A stretch of 33,473 bases of DNA from Burkholderiales bacterium (GTDB lineage Bacteria > Pseudomonadota > Gammaproteobacteria > Burkholderiales > Burkholderiaceae_C), in the NCBI GenBank assembly GCA_003963115.1, contig RXJQ01000069.1, positions 1-33,473 of the forward strand, written 5' to 3'. Made by a program: the position numbers and the translations under genes. Shown piece after piece: positions 15,857-24,831 of the stretch (positions are counted from its first letter, which is position 1; every line of letters starts with the position of its first letter). The notes beneath the pieces were generated by a model. The model saw only the letters and a program-made list of their open reading frames with translations. It was not told where the DNA came from and did no database searches.

Positions 15857-17602
15857 ATGCTGTTCGTCCCCCGACCAGCCTGGGCTGGTGTGTGGATGGG
15901 CGCGGCCACGCTGATGTGCGGCCAGTCTGCCGCAGCGGCCACGGTGTCTTGTCACACCCACACGGTGGTCGCAGGCGACACCCTGATCGACCTGAGCCAG
16001 CGCTATCTTGCTGAACCTGGCCATTGGCAGTTCCTGGCCCGCGTCAACCACGTGCGTGACCCCAGGCATATGCAGATAGGCAGCGCCTTGTGCATCCCGC
16101 TGGACCAGATGAAGTCGATGCCCCAACCGGGTGTGGTGCTGGAGGTGGTCGGCGATGCCGTGAGCATGGCGCCGCCCGAGCCCGCACAAGCTCAGACCCC
16201 GAACAGGCGCCAGCCCAAGCCCCGAGGCAAGGCGGCCATGGCGCAGGCCGCCTCGCCCGCGCCACCAGCCAGCACGCCGCTTCACAAAGGCGACACCGTG
16301 CCGCCCGGTATGACCTTGCGAACCAGCACCAACGGTTACGTCACGGTGCAGTTGGCCGATGGCTCCATCCTCAAGGTCCAGGCAGACACGGAAGCGCGGC
16401 TGGAGTCGTCGCGCCACTATGAGGAGGCCGGCTTCTACGCCTCGATCTGGTCGGTGCTGCGCGGCCGGGTCGAATCCCTGGTCACGCACCTGACCGGCGG
16501 CCAGCCTCGCTACCAGATCAAGACGCCACAGGCCGTGCTGGGCGTGCGGGGCACGGAGTTTCGCGTGAGCACCGACGCCCAACGCACCGTGGGCGAGACC
16601 TTGAGCGGCACGGTGGCACTCAGCAGCGGTTCGCACACCACGCTGATCCAGGCGGGCCAGGGCACCGTGACCAATGGCCAAGCCGGCATCGAGACACCCC
16701 AGGCCCTGCCCTCGGCCCCCACGCTCGGCGGCGTGCCCACCCTGTTCGAGCGGCCCCTGATGCGCATCGACCTGCCCGAGGCACCGGGCGCGGCCAGCTA
16801 CCGTATCCAGATCGCGGAAGACGCGGACTTCCGCCGGGTTCGCTTTGAAGCCGTGTCTGAAGCCGTGTCGCCGCAAGCGCATTTCCGCGTGGCCGATCTG
16901 CCCGATGGCGTCTACCACCTGCGTGCCCGCATCGCCAATACCCATGGGCTGGAGGGCCCGGATGCGGTCATGGCGCTGCGCTTGAAGGCGCGCCCGGAGC
17001 CGCCCATTCCCACGGCACCGGTCAACCATGCCAAGGTGCGCGCCAAAGAGGTCACGCTGAGCTGGACCACACACCCCGATGCCAGGCAGTACCGCCTGCA
17101 AGTCGCGCGGGATGCGGCCTTCACGCAATTGGTCGCGGAACACACGGCGCTGAAGGACACGCAACTCACCCTGGCTTTGCCCGTGGGCGACTACCACTGG
17201 CGACTGGCGACCACCGCCGCTGCTCAAGACATGGGGCCCTGGGGCGACTCGCAGCTGCTGTTGATGCGTGAGCCGCCGCCGCAACCGCCGCCCCCGGTCA
17301 TCACGCCGGGAAGCCTGCAGTTCCAGCTGCAATCCGAGCCGGGTCAGCGCTTCGAATTCCAGATGGCCTCGGATGCCGGCTTCACGCGCATGCTGCACGA
17401 AACAGCCTCGCCCACGCCGCAGATCACCCTGCCTCGGCCCGCCGAAGGGGGGCGCCTTTATGTGCGCTACCGTGCCATCGACGACGACGGCTTCATCGGT
17501 CCCTACACCTCGCCTCAGATGGTGCTATTGCCGCCCTGCGTGAGAAGTGGTGACATGCAGTGCGTCAAGGGTGGCGAGCGCTTCCTGACCTCCCGACCAT
17601 GA
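15857..17602 (+). CDS. Exported LysM / FecR-domain / Fn3-like protein
   Basis: About 581 residues from the ATG at 15857; a TTG at 15788 would add 23 residues and more positive charge. The N-terminus is an export signal (GVWMGAATLMCGQSAAAA). A LysM domain follows at about 32-82 ('TVVAGDTLIDLSQRYL', 'INSALCIPL'-type end), suggesting peptidoglycan binding. A Pro/Ala-rich linker leads to a FecR domain at about 150-250 ('GYVTVQLADGSILKVQADT', 'TPQAVLGVRGTEFRVS'). The rest has two or three Fn3-like repeats ('AASYRIQIAEDADF', 'ARQYRLQVARDAAF', 'FEFQMASDAGF'). Its stop overlaps the start of the CHASE2 kinase (ATGA), so the two are coupled. A role as periplasmic partner of that sensor is inferred. Confidence 0.85.
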   Translation: MLFVPRPAWAGVWMGAATLMCGQSAAAATVSCHTHTVVAGDTLIDLSQRYLAEPGHWQFLARVNHVRDPRHMQIGSALCIPLDQMKSMPQPGVVLEVVGDAVSMAPPEPAQAQTPNRRQPKPRGKAAMAQAASPAPPASTPLHKGDTVPPGMTLRTSTNGYVTVQLADGSILKVQADTEARLESSRHYEEAGFYASIWSVLRGRVESLVTHLTGGQPRYQIKTPQAVLGVRGTEFRVSTDAQRTVGETLSGTVALSSGSHTTLIQAGQGTVTNGQAGIETPQALPSAPTLGGVPTLFERPLMRIDLPEAPGAASYRIQIAEDADFRRVRFEAVSEAVSPQAHFRVADLPDGVYHLRARIANTHGLEGPDAVMALRLKARPEPPIPTAPVNHAKVRAKEVTLSWTTHPDARQYRLQVARDAAFTQLVAEHTALKDTQLTLALPVGDYHWRLATTAAAQDMGPWGDSQLLLMREPPPQPPPPVITPGSLQFQLQSEPGQRFEFQMASDAGFTRMLHETASPTPQITLPRPAEGGRLYVRYRAIDDDGFIGPYTSPQMVLLPPCVRSGDMQCVKGGERFLTSRP

Positions 17603-19953
17603 GCCCACGCGACCCGCAGCCGCCTCGGGCCGACAGCGTGCCAAGCACCACCCAGCATCAAAACCGCGAATGGTGGCTGGTGAGCCTGATCCTCACCGCG
17701 CTGACGGTATCGGCATGCTGGTGGCACTGGACCTGGCACCTCGATCAAGCCGTGTACGACGCCGCGCAGAGCACCTGGCTGCGCCACCCGGCCGGCGACG
17801 TCGTGATCGTGGCCATCGATGACGCCAGCTTGCAGGCCGTTGGGCGTTGGCCTTGGAAGCGATCCGTCCATGCCCAGGCGCTGAAGCTGATCGCGCAGGC
17901 CCGCCCCAAGTCCGTCATGCTGGACCTGCTGCTCAGCGAGCCTGATGTCGACCCGCAGCAAGACGTGCTGCTGGCCGACGTCATGCGCCAGATGGACAAG
18001 GTGGTGCTGCCGGTCAGCCATGCGCTCGATGGTGTCGGCCAGGGCCATGAGCTGCGCCCCACCGGCCCTTATGCGCAAGCTGCGCACCTGGCCCATGCCG
18101 ACGCCGCACTGGACGTGGATGGCACCTTGCGCTGGGCCTATCTGTGGGCAGGCAGCCAGGCCAATCGCTACCCTCACCCGGCCCTGGCCTTGCTGCAAGT
18201 CGCCCACGAGTGGCCCGCCGATCTGCCCGAGCAAGCCAGGCTGGACCACATCAACACGTCGCCATACTGGCATCGCCAGGATCCGGTGCTCATCCCCTAC
18301 CTCGGTGCCACGGACCGCATCGCGCATGTGTCCTATGCGGCGCTGCTGCGCGGCGAAGTCCCGCCGGACACCTTCCGCAATCGCCACGTGCTGATCGGTG
18401 TCACCGCGCACGGGCTGGGCGAAACCTTCCAGACGCCGGTCTCGCAATTGGGCGAAGGCATGTCGGGCGTCGAGGTCATCGCACAGTTCCTGGACGCCTT
18501 GCGCCAAGGCCGGCATATCCACGCGCTGCCATCGGCGCTCAACGCGCTCCTGTCCACCGCGCTGGTGCTGGGGCTGATGTGGTCGTACCGCCGCGCCACA
18601 CCGCGCCATGCCCTGATCAACAGCCTGAGCCTGGCCATTGGCGCGGTGCTGGTGTCATGGGGCTTGATGGCGCTGGACATCTGGTGGCAGCCTTTCGGCC
18701 TGGCCTTGGGCGCCTTGCTCAGCTACCCCGTGTGGAGCTGGCGCCGGCTGGAAGCCACGGCACGCGAACTCGAACACGAGCTGCTGACCATGGCCAGTGA
18801 ACCGGGCGTCCATCCCGACTGGCTCTTGTCCAACAAGAAGGCCCAGGGCGACTTCATGCAACAGCGCACCGATGCCATCGGCCAGGCCGGCGCGCAGTTG
18901 CGACAGGCCAGGCATCTGCTGGCCCACACGCTGGCGATCCTGCCGGACGCGGTCTTCGTCGTCAATGCGCAGCGGCTGGTGACACAGGCCAACCAGCAGG
19001 CCTGCGCCATGACGGGCTTCAGCCACCCATCGGCGCTCATCGGCCGATCGCTGAGCGAGGTGCTGTCACCCTTAGTGCCCAACGAGGCCCCGCATTGGGA
19101 CATGCTGCTGGACCAGGCCACGCATGGTCGCAGGCCGGTGAGCACGGCAGCCGCACACCCGCGTGGCAAGCAGTACCTTGTCGCTTTGGTGGGCAACGAC
19201 GAGGGGCAGGACATGCATGGCGCCATCGTCTGTGCCACCGACGTCACCGCCTTGCGGGAGGCCGAGCTGCAACGCGCCGAGTTGCTGGGCTTCATCGCGC
19301 ATGACATTCGCTCACCTCAGGCCTCGCTGATCTCGCTGGTCGATCTGCACCGCATCGGCGGCAAGATGTCGCTTGAGGAAACGCTGCACCACGTCGAGGC
19401 CATGGCCCGCCACACCCTGGAGCTGTGCGAAGAGTTGCTGCAGGTGATGCGCGCCGAGACCCGCGCCATCGCCCCAGCGTCAGGCGACCTGATCAAGACC
19501 GCACAGGACTGCATCGACGAGATGGCCTTGCAGGCGCGCGCCAAGGACATCACCTTGGTGAACACCTGGCCCGAAGGCCGCACGCAAACGGCCACCTTCG
19601 ACGACTACCTCATCCACCGCGCCCTGAGCAACCTCTTGAGCAATGCCATCAAGTTCAGCCCCAAGGGAGGGCAGGTCCTGGTGTCGGTGATGCAGGAACA
19701 GGGACACCACGTGATCGCCGTGCGCGACCAGGGCCCCGGCATCCCGGAGTCGGAACTGGGCCGGCTGTTCAAGCGCTATGAACGCGTCGAACAGGGCCGT
19801 CCCTCCAAGCTGGCCGCAGGCATCGGCCTGGGCCTGGTCTTCATCGATACCGTGGCCAGGCGTCACGGTGGCAAGGTCCGGGTGGTCAACAGTCCGGGCG
19901 AAGGCGCCTGCTTCGAGCTGTGGCTGCCCGCAGACCCCGACCGCAATGGCTGA
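17599..19953 (+). CDS. CHASE2-PAS sensor histidine kinase
   Basis: A 784-residue membrane kinase from the ATG at 17599, which overlaps the upstream stop. One helix near residues 25-45 is followed by a periplasmic CHASE2 domain (about 48-310: 'VVIVAIDDASLQAVGRWPWKR', 'VMLDLLLSEPD', 'GVEVIAQFLDALRQG'). Three membrane helices (about 313-385) come next, then a coiled segment and a PAS domain (about 435-550). The HisKA dimerisation helix has H568 in 'AHDIRSPQ', and the HATPase domain shows 'LSNLLSNAIKFSP', 'RDQGPGIP' and 'GIGLGLVF'. All catalytic boxes look intact. No response regulator lies next to it: downstream is a convergent CBS protein, so its partner must be elsewhere. CHASE2 paired with a FecR-type protein is a recurring association. 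Confidence 0.92.
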   Translation: MSPRDPQPPRADSVPSTTQHQNREWWLVSLILTALTVSACWWHWTWHLDQAVYDAAQSTWLRHPAGDVVIVAIDDASLQAVGRWPWKRSVHAQALKLIAQARPKSVMLDLLLSEPDVDPQQDVLLADVMRQMDKVVLPVSHALDGVGQGHELRPTGPYAQAAHLAHADAALDVDGTLRWAYLWAGSQANRYPHPALALLQVAHEWPADLPEQARLDHINTSPYWHRQDPVLIPYLGATDRIAHVSYAALLRGEVPPDTFRNRHVLIGVTAHGLGETFQTPVSQLGEGMSGVEVIAQFLDALRQGRHIHALPSALNALLSTALVLGLMWSYRRATPRHALINSLSLAIGAVLVSWGLMALDIWWQPFGLALGALLSYPVWSWRRLEATARELEHELLTMASEPGVHPDWLLSNKKAQGDFMQQRTDAIGQAGAQLRQARHLLAHTLAILPDAVFVVNAQRLVTQANQQACAMTGFSHPSALIGRSLSEVLSPLVPNEAPHWDMLLDQATHGRRPVSTAAAHPRGKQYLVALVGNDEGQDMHGAIVCATDVTALREAELQRAELLGFIAHDIRSPQASLISLVDLHRIGGKMSLEETLHHVEAMARHTLELCEELLQVMRAETRAIAPASGDLIKTAQDCIDEMALQARAKDITLVNTWPEGRTQTATFDDYLIHRALSNLLSNAIKFSPKGGQVLVSVMQEQGHHVIAVRDQGPGIPESELGRLFKRYERVEQGRPSKLAAGIGLGLVFIDTVARRHGGKVRVVNSPGEGACFELWLPADPDRNG

Positions 19954-19965
19954 CCGTCGCCAGCC

Positions 19966-20550
19966 TCAGTGGGACAGCACCTGCCCCAGCTCGGCAAAGC
20001 TGCGCGAGTGCAAGTCGGGCTCGATGGTGGTGTTCATCGCCATCTCCAGACGGGTGGCAGAGAACAGCCCGCGCAGCATGGTCTTGCCGCCCTTCTTTTG
20101 CGTGACCAGCAGGTAGCGCAGGTCATGCTGGTGCATGGTCTCGGCGACATCACCCAGGCTGGCATTGCGCACGGTCGACAAGTCCACCGTATCCCACTGG
20201 GTGACAGGCACCATCACGTCGGCCACGGTCAGTTCATGGCGCGACATCTGGCGTGCCGAGGCATGCACGACCGGCCGCTCACCCTGGATGTCGTCGGCCG
20301 TGACCACGCCAACCAGCGTGCCATCGGCGTCAGACACGAACACCATGCGAACGCCTGCGCGCATCATCAGGTGCAGGGTCTGGTCCAGGCCATCTTGCTG
20401 ATGGGCGACCACACAGGGGCTGTGCTGCAAGTCGGTCAACAGGCCCAAGGCAGGGTCGTCCGGCGAGGCCAGGCGTTGCCACTTGGGTAGCTCCGGCGCC
20501 GTGGTCATGGATGACAGAGGCAATGCCCTGAAGCGTGTGGAAAGGGACAT
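19966..20550 (-). CDS. CBS-domain-pair protein
   Basis: A 194-residue soluble protein with no enzymatic domain. The two CBS motifs are at about 40-90 ('MMRAGVRMVFVSDADGTLVGVVTADDIQGE') and 108-175 ('VADVMVPVTQWDTVDLS', 'MHQHDLRYLLVTQKKGG', 'LRGLFSATRLEM'). CBS pairs bind adenine nucleotides and serve as energy or ligand sensors; the ligand cannot be told here. AAGGAG lies about six bases before the ATG. It is convergent with the histidine kinase (12 bases between stops). It is transcribed away from the hisF terminator, in the place where hisI would normally stand. Confidence 0.88.
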   Translation of the reverse strand: MSLSTRFRALPLSSMTTAPELPKWQRLASPDDPALGLLTDLQHSPCVVAHQQDGLDQTLHLMMRAGVRMVFVSDADGTLVGVVTADDIQGERPVVHASARQMSRHELTVADVMVPVTQWDTVDLSTVRNASLGDVAETMHQHDLRYLLVTQKKGGKTMLRGLFSATRLEMAMNTTIEPDLHSRSFAELGQVLSH

Positions 20551-20720
20551 GGGCTACTCCTTTCGAAGTCAAAAACGCTTTCTGGCGGCCCGGTCAACCA
20601 TCGACCTTGGCACGGAAAGCATCGCGATTCCCGATTCACACATTACGCTTATTGCTTTTGTGAACGTGGCCTTTACGCCAATCCCATGTAGGGATGAGTG
20701 TGATGGTTTTCACATGAAAT

Positions 20721-20744
20721 GAAAAAGGCCGCATGCGGCGGCCT
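20721..20744 (-). terminator. Intrinsic terminator of the hisGDCBHAF operon
   Basis: On the minus strand a 7-bp stem (AGGCCGC/GCGGCCT) with a 5-base loop runs straight into TTTTTC. It lies 26 bases after the hisF stop. A proper terminator here shows that hisF is now the end of the transcription unit rather than being followed by hisI. Confidence 0.88.
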
Positions 20745-20769
20745 ATGGGTTTGCGCGGGCTTGGGCAGA

Positions 20770-21549
20770 TCAGATGCGCACGGGGATGCCACGCTGCGCC
20801 ATCAGCGCCTTGGCCTGCGCCACGTTGTACTCGCCGTAGTGAAAGATGCTGGCCGCCAGCACGGCATCGGCCCCACCCTGCTGCACGCCATCGGCCAGAT
20901 GGTCCAGATTACCCACGCCACCGGACGCGATCACGGGCACGCCCACGGCATCGCTCACGGTGCGGGTCAGCGCCAGGTCGAAGCCCGACTTGGTGCCATC
21001 GCGGTCCATGCTGGTCAGCAGGATTTCGCCCGCGCCGTACTCGGCCATCTGCGTGGCCCAGGCCACGGCGTCAAGGCCCACGTTCTTGCGACCACCGTGG
21101 CTGTAGACGTCCCAGCCCGGCCCCTTGGCGGCCAGGTCATCACCCTGGCGCTTCTTGGCATCGATGGCCACCACGATGCACTGCGAACCGTATTTGTCCG
21201 ATGCGTCACGGATGACCTGTGGGTTGGCAATGGCCGCCGAGTTAAAGCTGACCTTGTCGGCACCGGCATTGAGCAAACGCCGCACGTCTTCCACGGTGCG
21301 CACGCCACCACCCACGGTCAGCGGGATGAAGACCTGCGAAGCCACGGCCTCGATGATGTGCAGGATCAGGTCGCGGCCGTCGCTGGTCGCGGTGATGTCA
21401 AGGAAGGTGAGTTCGTCGGCGCCCTGCTCGTTGTAGCGTGCGGCGATCTCGACCGGGTCGCCGGCATCGCGCAGTTCAACGAAATTGACGCCCTTGACGA
21501 CGCGCCCGCCTGTCACGTCCAGGCAGGGAATGATGCGTTTGGCCAGCAC
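20770..21549 (-). CDS. hisF: Imidazole glycerol phosphate synthase, cyclase subunit
   Basis: A 259-residue (beta/alpha)8 barrel enzyme. It joins ammonia from HisH to PRFAR, giving imidazole glycerol phosphate and AICAR. The N-terminal '[22 protein letters not shown]' contains the catalytic aspartate (CLD); the second is in '[13 protein letters not shown]'. Phosphate loops are 'TVGGGVR' and 'ASGGVGN'. The start is a GTG at 21549 (VLAKRIIP, where homologues have MLAKRIIP), 13 bases after the hisA stop; the longer frame would run into hisA. It is the last gene of its operon. The terminator at 20721-20744 follows. Confidence 0.97.
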   Translation of the reverse strand: MLAKRIIPCLDVTGGRVVKGVNFVELRDAGDPVEIAARYNEQGADELTFLDITATSDGRDLILHIIEAVASQVFIPLTVGGGVRTVEDVRRLLNAGADKVSFNSAAIANPQVIRDASDKYGSQCIVVAIDAKKRQGDDLAAKGPGWDVYSHGGRKNVGLDAVAWATQMAEYGAGEILLTSMDRDGTKSGFDLALTRTVSDAVGVPVIASGGVGNLDHLADGVQQGGADAVLAASIFHYGEYNVAQAKALMAQRGIPVRI

Positions 21550-21562
21550 GATGGTTCCGCTA

Positions 21563-22309
21563 TCAGCCTTCGCCGTTGAGTTGGTCGGCGCGCTTTTGGG
21601 CCTCGGCAAAGTCCAGATCGCCCGTGTAGATGGCACGGCCACAGATCACGCCTTCAACGCCTTCGAACTCGATCGCACACAGCTCTTCGATGTTCTTGAG
21701 GTTCGAGAGGCCGCCCGAGGCGATCACCGGCACGGACAAGGCTTGCGCCAGCTTGACCGTGGCCTCGATGTTGATGCCCGAAAGCATGCCGTCGCGGCCG
21801 ATGTCGGTATAGATCACGCCTTCGACGCCGTAGTCCTCGAACTTCTGGGCCAGGTCGATCACCTCGTGACCGGAGAGCTTGCTCCAGCCATCGGTGGCCA
21901 CCTTGCCGTCCTTGGCGTCCAGGCCGACGATGATGTGACCACCAAAGGCGCTGCACGCATCCTTGAGGAAGCCGGGGTTCTTCACCGCGGCCGTACCGAT
22001 GATGACGTAGCTCAGACCGTCATCCAGGTAGCGCTCGATGGTGTCGAGGTCGCGGATGCCGCCTCCCAACTGCACGGGGATCTCGTCGCCCACCTCCTTG
22101 ATGATGGCCTTGATGGCCGCCTCGTTGACGGGCTTGCCGGCGAAGGCGCCGTTGAGGTCCACCAAGTGCAGGCGCCGCGCACCCGCGTTCAACCATCGCC
22201 GGGCCATCGCGGCCGGGTCCTCGCCGAAGGTGGTGGAGTCATTCATGTCGCCTTGCTTGAGGCGAACACACTTGCCGTCTTTCAGGTCAATCGCTGGGAT
22301 CAGCAGCAT
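21563..22309 (-). CDS. hisA: ProFAR isomerase
   Basis: A 248-residue (beta/alpha)8 barrel that converts ProFAR to PRFAR by an Amadori rearrangement, just before the HisF/HisH step. The general base is in '[16 protein letters not shown]' (D8), and the acid is in '[13 protein letters not shown]'. Phosphate-binding loops read 'QLGGGIRD' and 'ASGGLSN'. Length is normal. The ATG at 22309 has no obvious SD. It lies 51 bases after hisH and 13 before hisF. Confidence 0.97.
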   Translation of the reverse strand: MLLIPAIDLKDGKCVRLKQGDMNDSTTFGEDPAAMARRWLNAGARRLHLVDLNGAFAGKPVNEAAIKAIIKEVGDEIPVQLGGGIRDLDTIERYLDDGLSYVIIGTAAVKNPGFLKDACSAFGGHIIVGLDAKDGKVATDGWSKLSGHEVIDLAQKFEDYGVEGVIYTDIGRDGMLSGINIEATVKLAQALSVPVIASGGLSNLKNIEELCAIEFEGVEGVICGRAIYTGDLDFAEAQKRADQLNGEG

Positions 22310-22360
22310 GGCTGTGGTGCGGGTGGGTGGAAAAAATCGTCAAAAGCCCCGGCTAACCCT

Positions 22361-23047
22361 TCAGGGTTTCCAAAGCAGGAAATTGCGGTAAAGGGCCAAA
22401 CCGTGTTCGGCGCTTTTCTCAGGGTGGAACTGGGTCGCGAAAATGTTATCCCGGGCAACGGCGCAGGTAAAGCGGACACCGTAGTCGGTTTCGCCAGCGC
22501 TGTGTTGGGGATTATCCACAAGCGCATGGTAGCTGTGGACGAAGTAGAAGTAGCTGTCGTCTGGCACGCCGGCCCAGACCGGATGCGGCTGGCCACCCCA
22601 CACACCGGCATGGCGGGACTGGTGCACGCGGTTCCAACCCATCTGGGGAACCTTGTAACGGCTGCCATCGGGCTGCTTGAAGCCATCGAGCCGGAACTTG
22701 ATGACGCGGCCCGGAATGAGGCCCAGGCCCGGCGTGTCCTGCTCTTCGGAGTGGTCGAGCAGCATCTGCATGCCCACGCACACGCCCATCAGCGGCTTGT
22801 TCTCGGCCGCATGCAGCACGGCGCCCAGCAGCCCACCTTGATGGGCATCGCGCAGCTCGCGCATGCAATCGCGCATGGCGCCCTGCCCCGGCAGCACCAC
22901 GCGTTCGGCCGCGCGCACCACATCCGGGTCATTGGTCACGACCACTTTCAGGTCCAGATCCTTGGCAGCGTGTTCAACCGCCTGCGAGACGGAGCGCAGA
23001 TTGCCCATGCCGTAGTCGATCACGGCCACTGTCGATGTCTGGCTCAT
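22361..23047 (-). CDS. hisH: Imidazole glycerol phosphate synthase, glutaminase subunit
   Basis: A 228-residue class-I glutamine amidotransferase that supplies ammonia to HisF. The nucleophile is C90 in 'GVCVGMQML', and the His-Glu pair is in 'QFHPEKS' near the C-terminus. The oxyanion-loop motif 'LPGQGAM' and the 'PQMGWNRV' segment are also present. It is slightly longer than the E. coli enzyme, as in other betaproteobacteria. It lies 45 bases after hisB and 51 before hisA in the same direction. Confidence 0.97.
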   Translation of the reverse strand: MSQTSTVAVIDYGMGNLRSVSQAVEHAAKDLDLKVVVTNDPDVVRAAERVVLPGQGAMRDCMRELRDAHQGGLLGAVLHAAENKPLMGVCVGMQMLLDHSEEQDTPGLGLIPGRVIKFRLDGFKQPDGSRYKVPQMGWNRVHQSRHAGVWGGQPHPVWAGVPDDSYFYFVHSYHALVDNPQHSAGETDYGVRFTCAVARDNIFATQFHPEKSAEHGLALYRNFLLWKP

Positions 23048-23092
23048 GGAGTCAAAGAGAAAGCATCACCACAGAGAGAGAGGCAAACAGGC

Positions 23093-23716
23093 TCACAGCG
23101 AACCCTTGGTCGACGGGATCACGCCGGCCATGCGAGGATCACGCTCCAGGGCGGCACGCAAGGCGCGTGCGAAGGCCTTGAACACGGTTTCGCACTGATG
23201 GTGTGCGTTGGCACCCTTCAGGTTGTCGATGTGCACGGTGACGCCAGCGTGGTTGACGAAGCCCTGGAAGAATTCGTAAGTCAGCTGGGTGTCGAAGCCG
23301 CCGATGCTGCCCGAGGTGAACGGCAGGTGGATGTGCAGGCCCGGACGGCCAGAAAAATCGATCACCACGCGCGACAGCGCTTCATCCAGCGGCACGTAGG
23401 CGTGGCCGTAGCGGCGGATGCCCTTCTTGTCGCCCACGGCCTTGGCGAAGGCCTGGCCCAGCGTGATGCCCACATCTTCCACCGTGTGGTGCCCGTCGAT
23501 GTGCAGGTCGCCCACGGCGTGGATGTCCAGGTCGATCAGGCCATGGCGGGCGATCTGGTCCAGCATGTGGTCGAAAAAGCCGATGCCGGTGTGCAGCTTG
23601 GCCGCACCCGTGCCGTCGAGGTTGACGCGCACGGTGATCTGGGTTTCAGCGGTGTTGCGGGTGACTTCGGCCACGCGGTCGGCGCAGGCAGAAGCGGCCA
23701 TGTCAGGAGCGTTCAT
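23093..23716 (-). CDS. hisB: Imidazoleglycerol-phosphate dehydratase
   Basis: A 207-residue monofunctional HisB; the phosphatase half fused to it in E. coli is absent. It dehydrates imidazole glycerol phosphate. The Mn-binding histidine motifs are '[13 protein letters not shown]', '[11 protein letters not shown]', '[10 protein letters not shown]' and '[17 protein letters not shown]'. Its start overlaps the hisC stop (ATGA), so the two are translationally coupled. Histidinol-phosphate phosphatase must be encoded elsewhere, since no candidate is in the window. Confidence 0.97.
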   Translation of the reverse strand: MNAPDMAASACADRVAEVTRNTAETQITVRVNLDGTGAAKLHTGIGFFDHMLDQIARHGLIDLDIHAVGDLHIDGHHTVEDVGITLGQAFAKAVGDKKGIRRYGHAYVPLDEALSRVVIDFSGRPGLHIHLPFTSGSIGGFDTQLTYEFFQGFVNHAGVTVHIDNLKGANAHHQCETVFKAFARALRAALERDPRMAGVIPSTKGSL

Positions 23717-24831
23717 GCAGGGTTGGCGGTCAGGGGTTCGCGCAGGATGTCGGCCAGGGCCGCGATCAGCGCGTCGTTTTCCGAGGGCAGGCCCACGGTC
23801 AGGCGGATACAGTTTGCCAGCAAACGGTGCATGCCCGCCACATTTTTGATCAGGATGCCCCTAGCTTTCAGGGCCTGGAAGGTGGCCGCAGCGTCGTTTA
23901 CGCGCACCAAAATCATATTGGCCTGGCTGGGATAGGCTTTGGCGCCGGGCATCTTGGCCAAGGCGGCCATCAGGCGTTCGCGCTCGGACTTGATGACCTC
24001 GGCCTGGCGAGCGAACTCGTCGGCATGTTCCAGGGCAAACAAAGCGGCCTCGATGTTGAGCACGCTGACGTTGTAGGGCGGGCGGACCTTTTCAACCTGC
24101 TCAATGAGATCCCGGCGCCCCATGATGTAGCCCAGGCGAACGCCGGCCAGTCCGAATTTCGACAGGGTGCGCATCAACAGCACATGGGGATGCCGGGGGA
24201 GGTGATCGAGGTAGGACTTGCTCGCGAAAGGCTGGTAGGCCTCGTCGATGATGACCAGGCCCTGGCCGTTGGCCGCCACGGCCTGCACGATCTGCTCGAT
24301 CACGGCGTCATCCCACAGATTGGCCGTGGGGTTATTCGGGTAGGCGATGTAGGTCAGGGCTGGCTTGTGCTCGCGGATGGCGGCCAGCATGGCGGGGCCA
24401 TCGAGCTCGAAGTCGGCAGTGAGCGGCACACCGACGAACTGCATGCCCGTCTGCTTGGCAAAAGCCTCGTACATCACGAAGCCAGGCAGCGGCGCAAGGG
24501 CCACGGCGCCGGGTTTGGCACAGGCCACGGACAGCAGCGAGATCAACTCGTCTGAGCCATTGCCCAGCACCAGGCCGCAATCGGCAGGCACATGCGCGTA
24601 GGTGCGCAGCGCGGCATGCAGGTCGTTGACGCGCACACCAGGGTAGCGGTTCATCGCCACCTGGCCCAGGCGCTCACCCAGCTTGGCCTGCAGGGCCGCC
24701 GGCAGGGTGAAAGGGTTCTCCATCGCATCGAGCTTGATGAAGCCGGCTGCATCTTGCACGACATAGGCGTGCATTGCCAGCACATCGGGGCGGAATACGT
24801 CGAGCAGGCTCATGGGGGTCTGGCTGTTCAT
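23713..24831 (-). CDS. hisC: Histidinol-phosphate aminotransferase
   Basis: A 372-residue fold-type I PLP enzyme that transaminates imidazole acetol phosphate with glutamate. The PLP lysine is K225 in '[16 protein letters not shown]'. Other landmarks are '[12 protein letters not shown]', '[13 protein letters not shown]' and '[11 protein letters not shown]' with the pyridine-binding aspartate. The C-terminal '[14 protein letters not shown]' carries the substrate-phosphate arginine. It overlaps hisD upstream and hisB downstream by four bases each. Confidence 0.97.
   Translation of the reverse strand: MNSQTPMSLLDVFRPDVLAMHAYVVQDAAGFIKLDAMENPFTLPAALQAKLGERLGQVAMNRYPGVRVNDLHAALRTYAHVPADCGLVLGNGSDELISLLSVACAKPGAVALAPLPGFVMYEAFAKQTGMQFVGVPLTADFELDGPAMLAAIREHKPALTYIAYPNNPTANLWDDAVIEQIVQAVAANGQGLVIIDEAYQPFASKSYLDHLPRHPHVLLMRTLSKFGLAGVRLGYIMGRRDLIEQVEKVRPPYNVSVLNIEAALFALEHADEFARQAEVIKSERERLMAALAKMPGAKAYPSQANMILVRVNDAAATFQALKARGILIKNVAGMHRLLANCIRLTVGLPSENDALIAALADILREPLTANPA

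Noticed and set aside
15806..17398. A 530-codon minus-strand frame opposite the FecR/LysM gene.
   Set aside because: The plus-strand frame shows a signal, LysM, FecR and Fn3-like repeats; the opposite frame is an Arg/Gly/Gln-rich shadow.
21485..23935. An 816-codon plus-strand frame opposite hisF, hisA, hisH, hisB and hisC.
   Set aside because: Same shadow composition, and it spans several true genes and their junctions. The minus-strand proteins are unmistakable.
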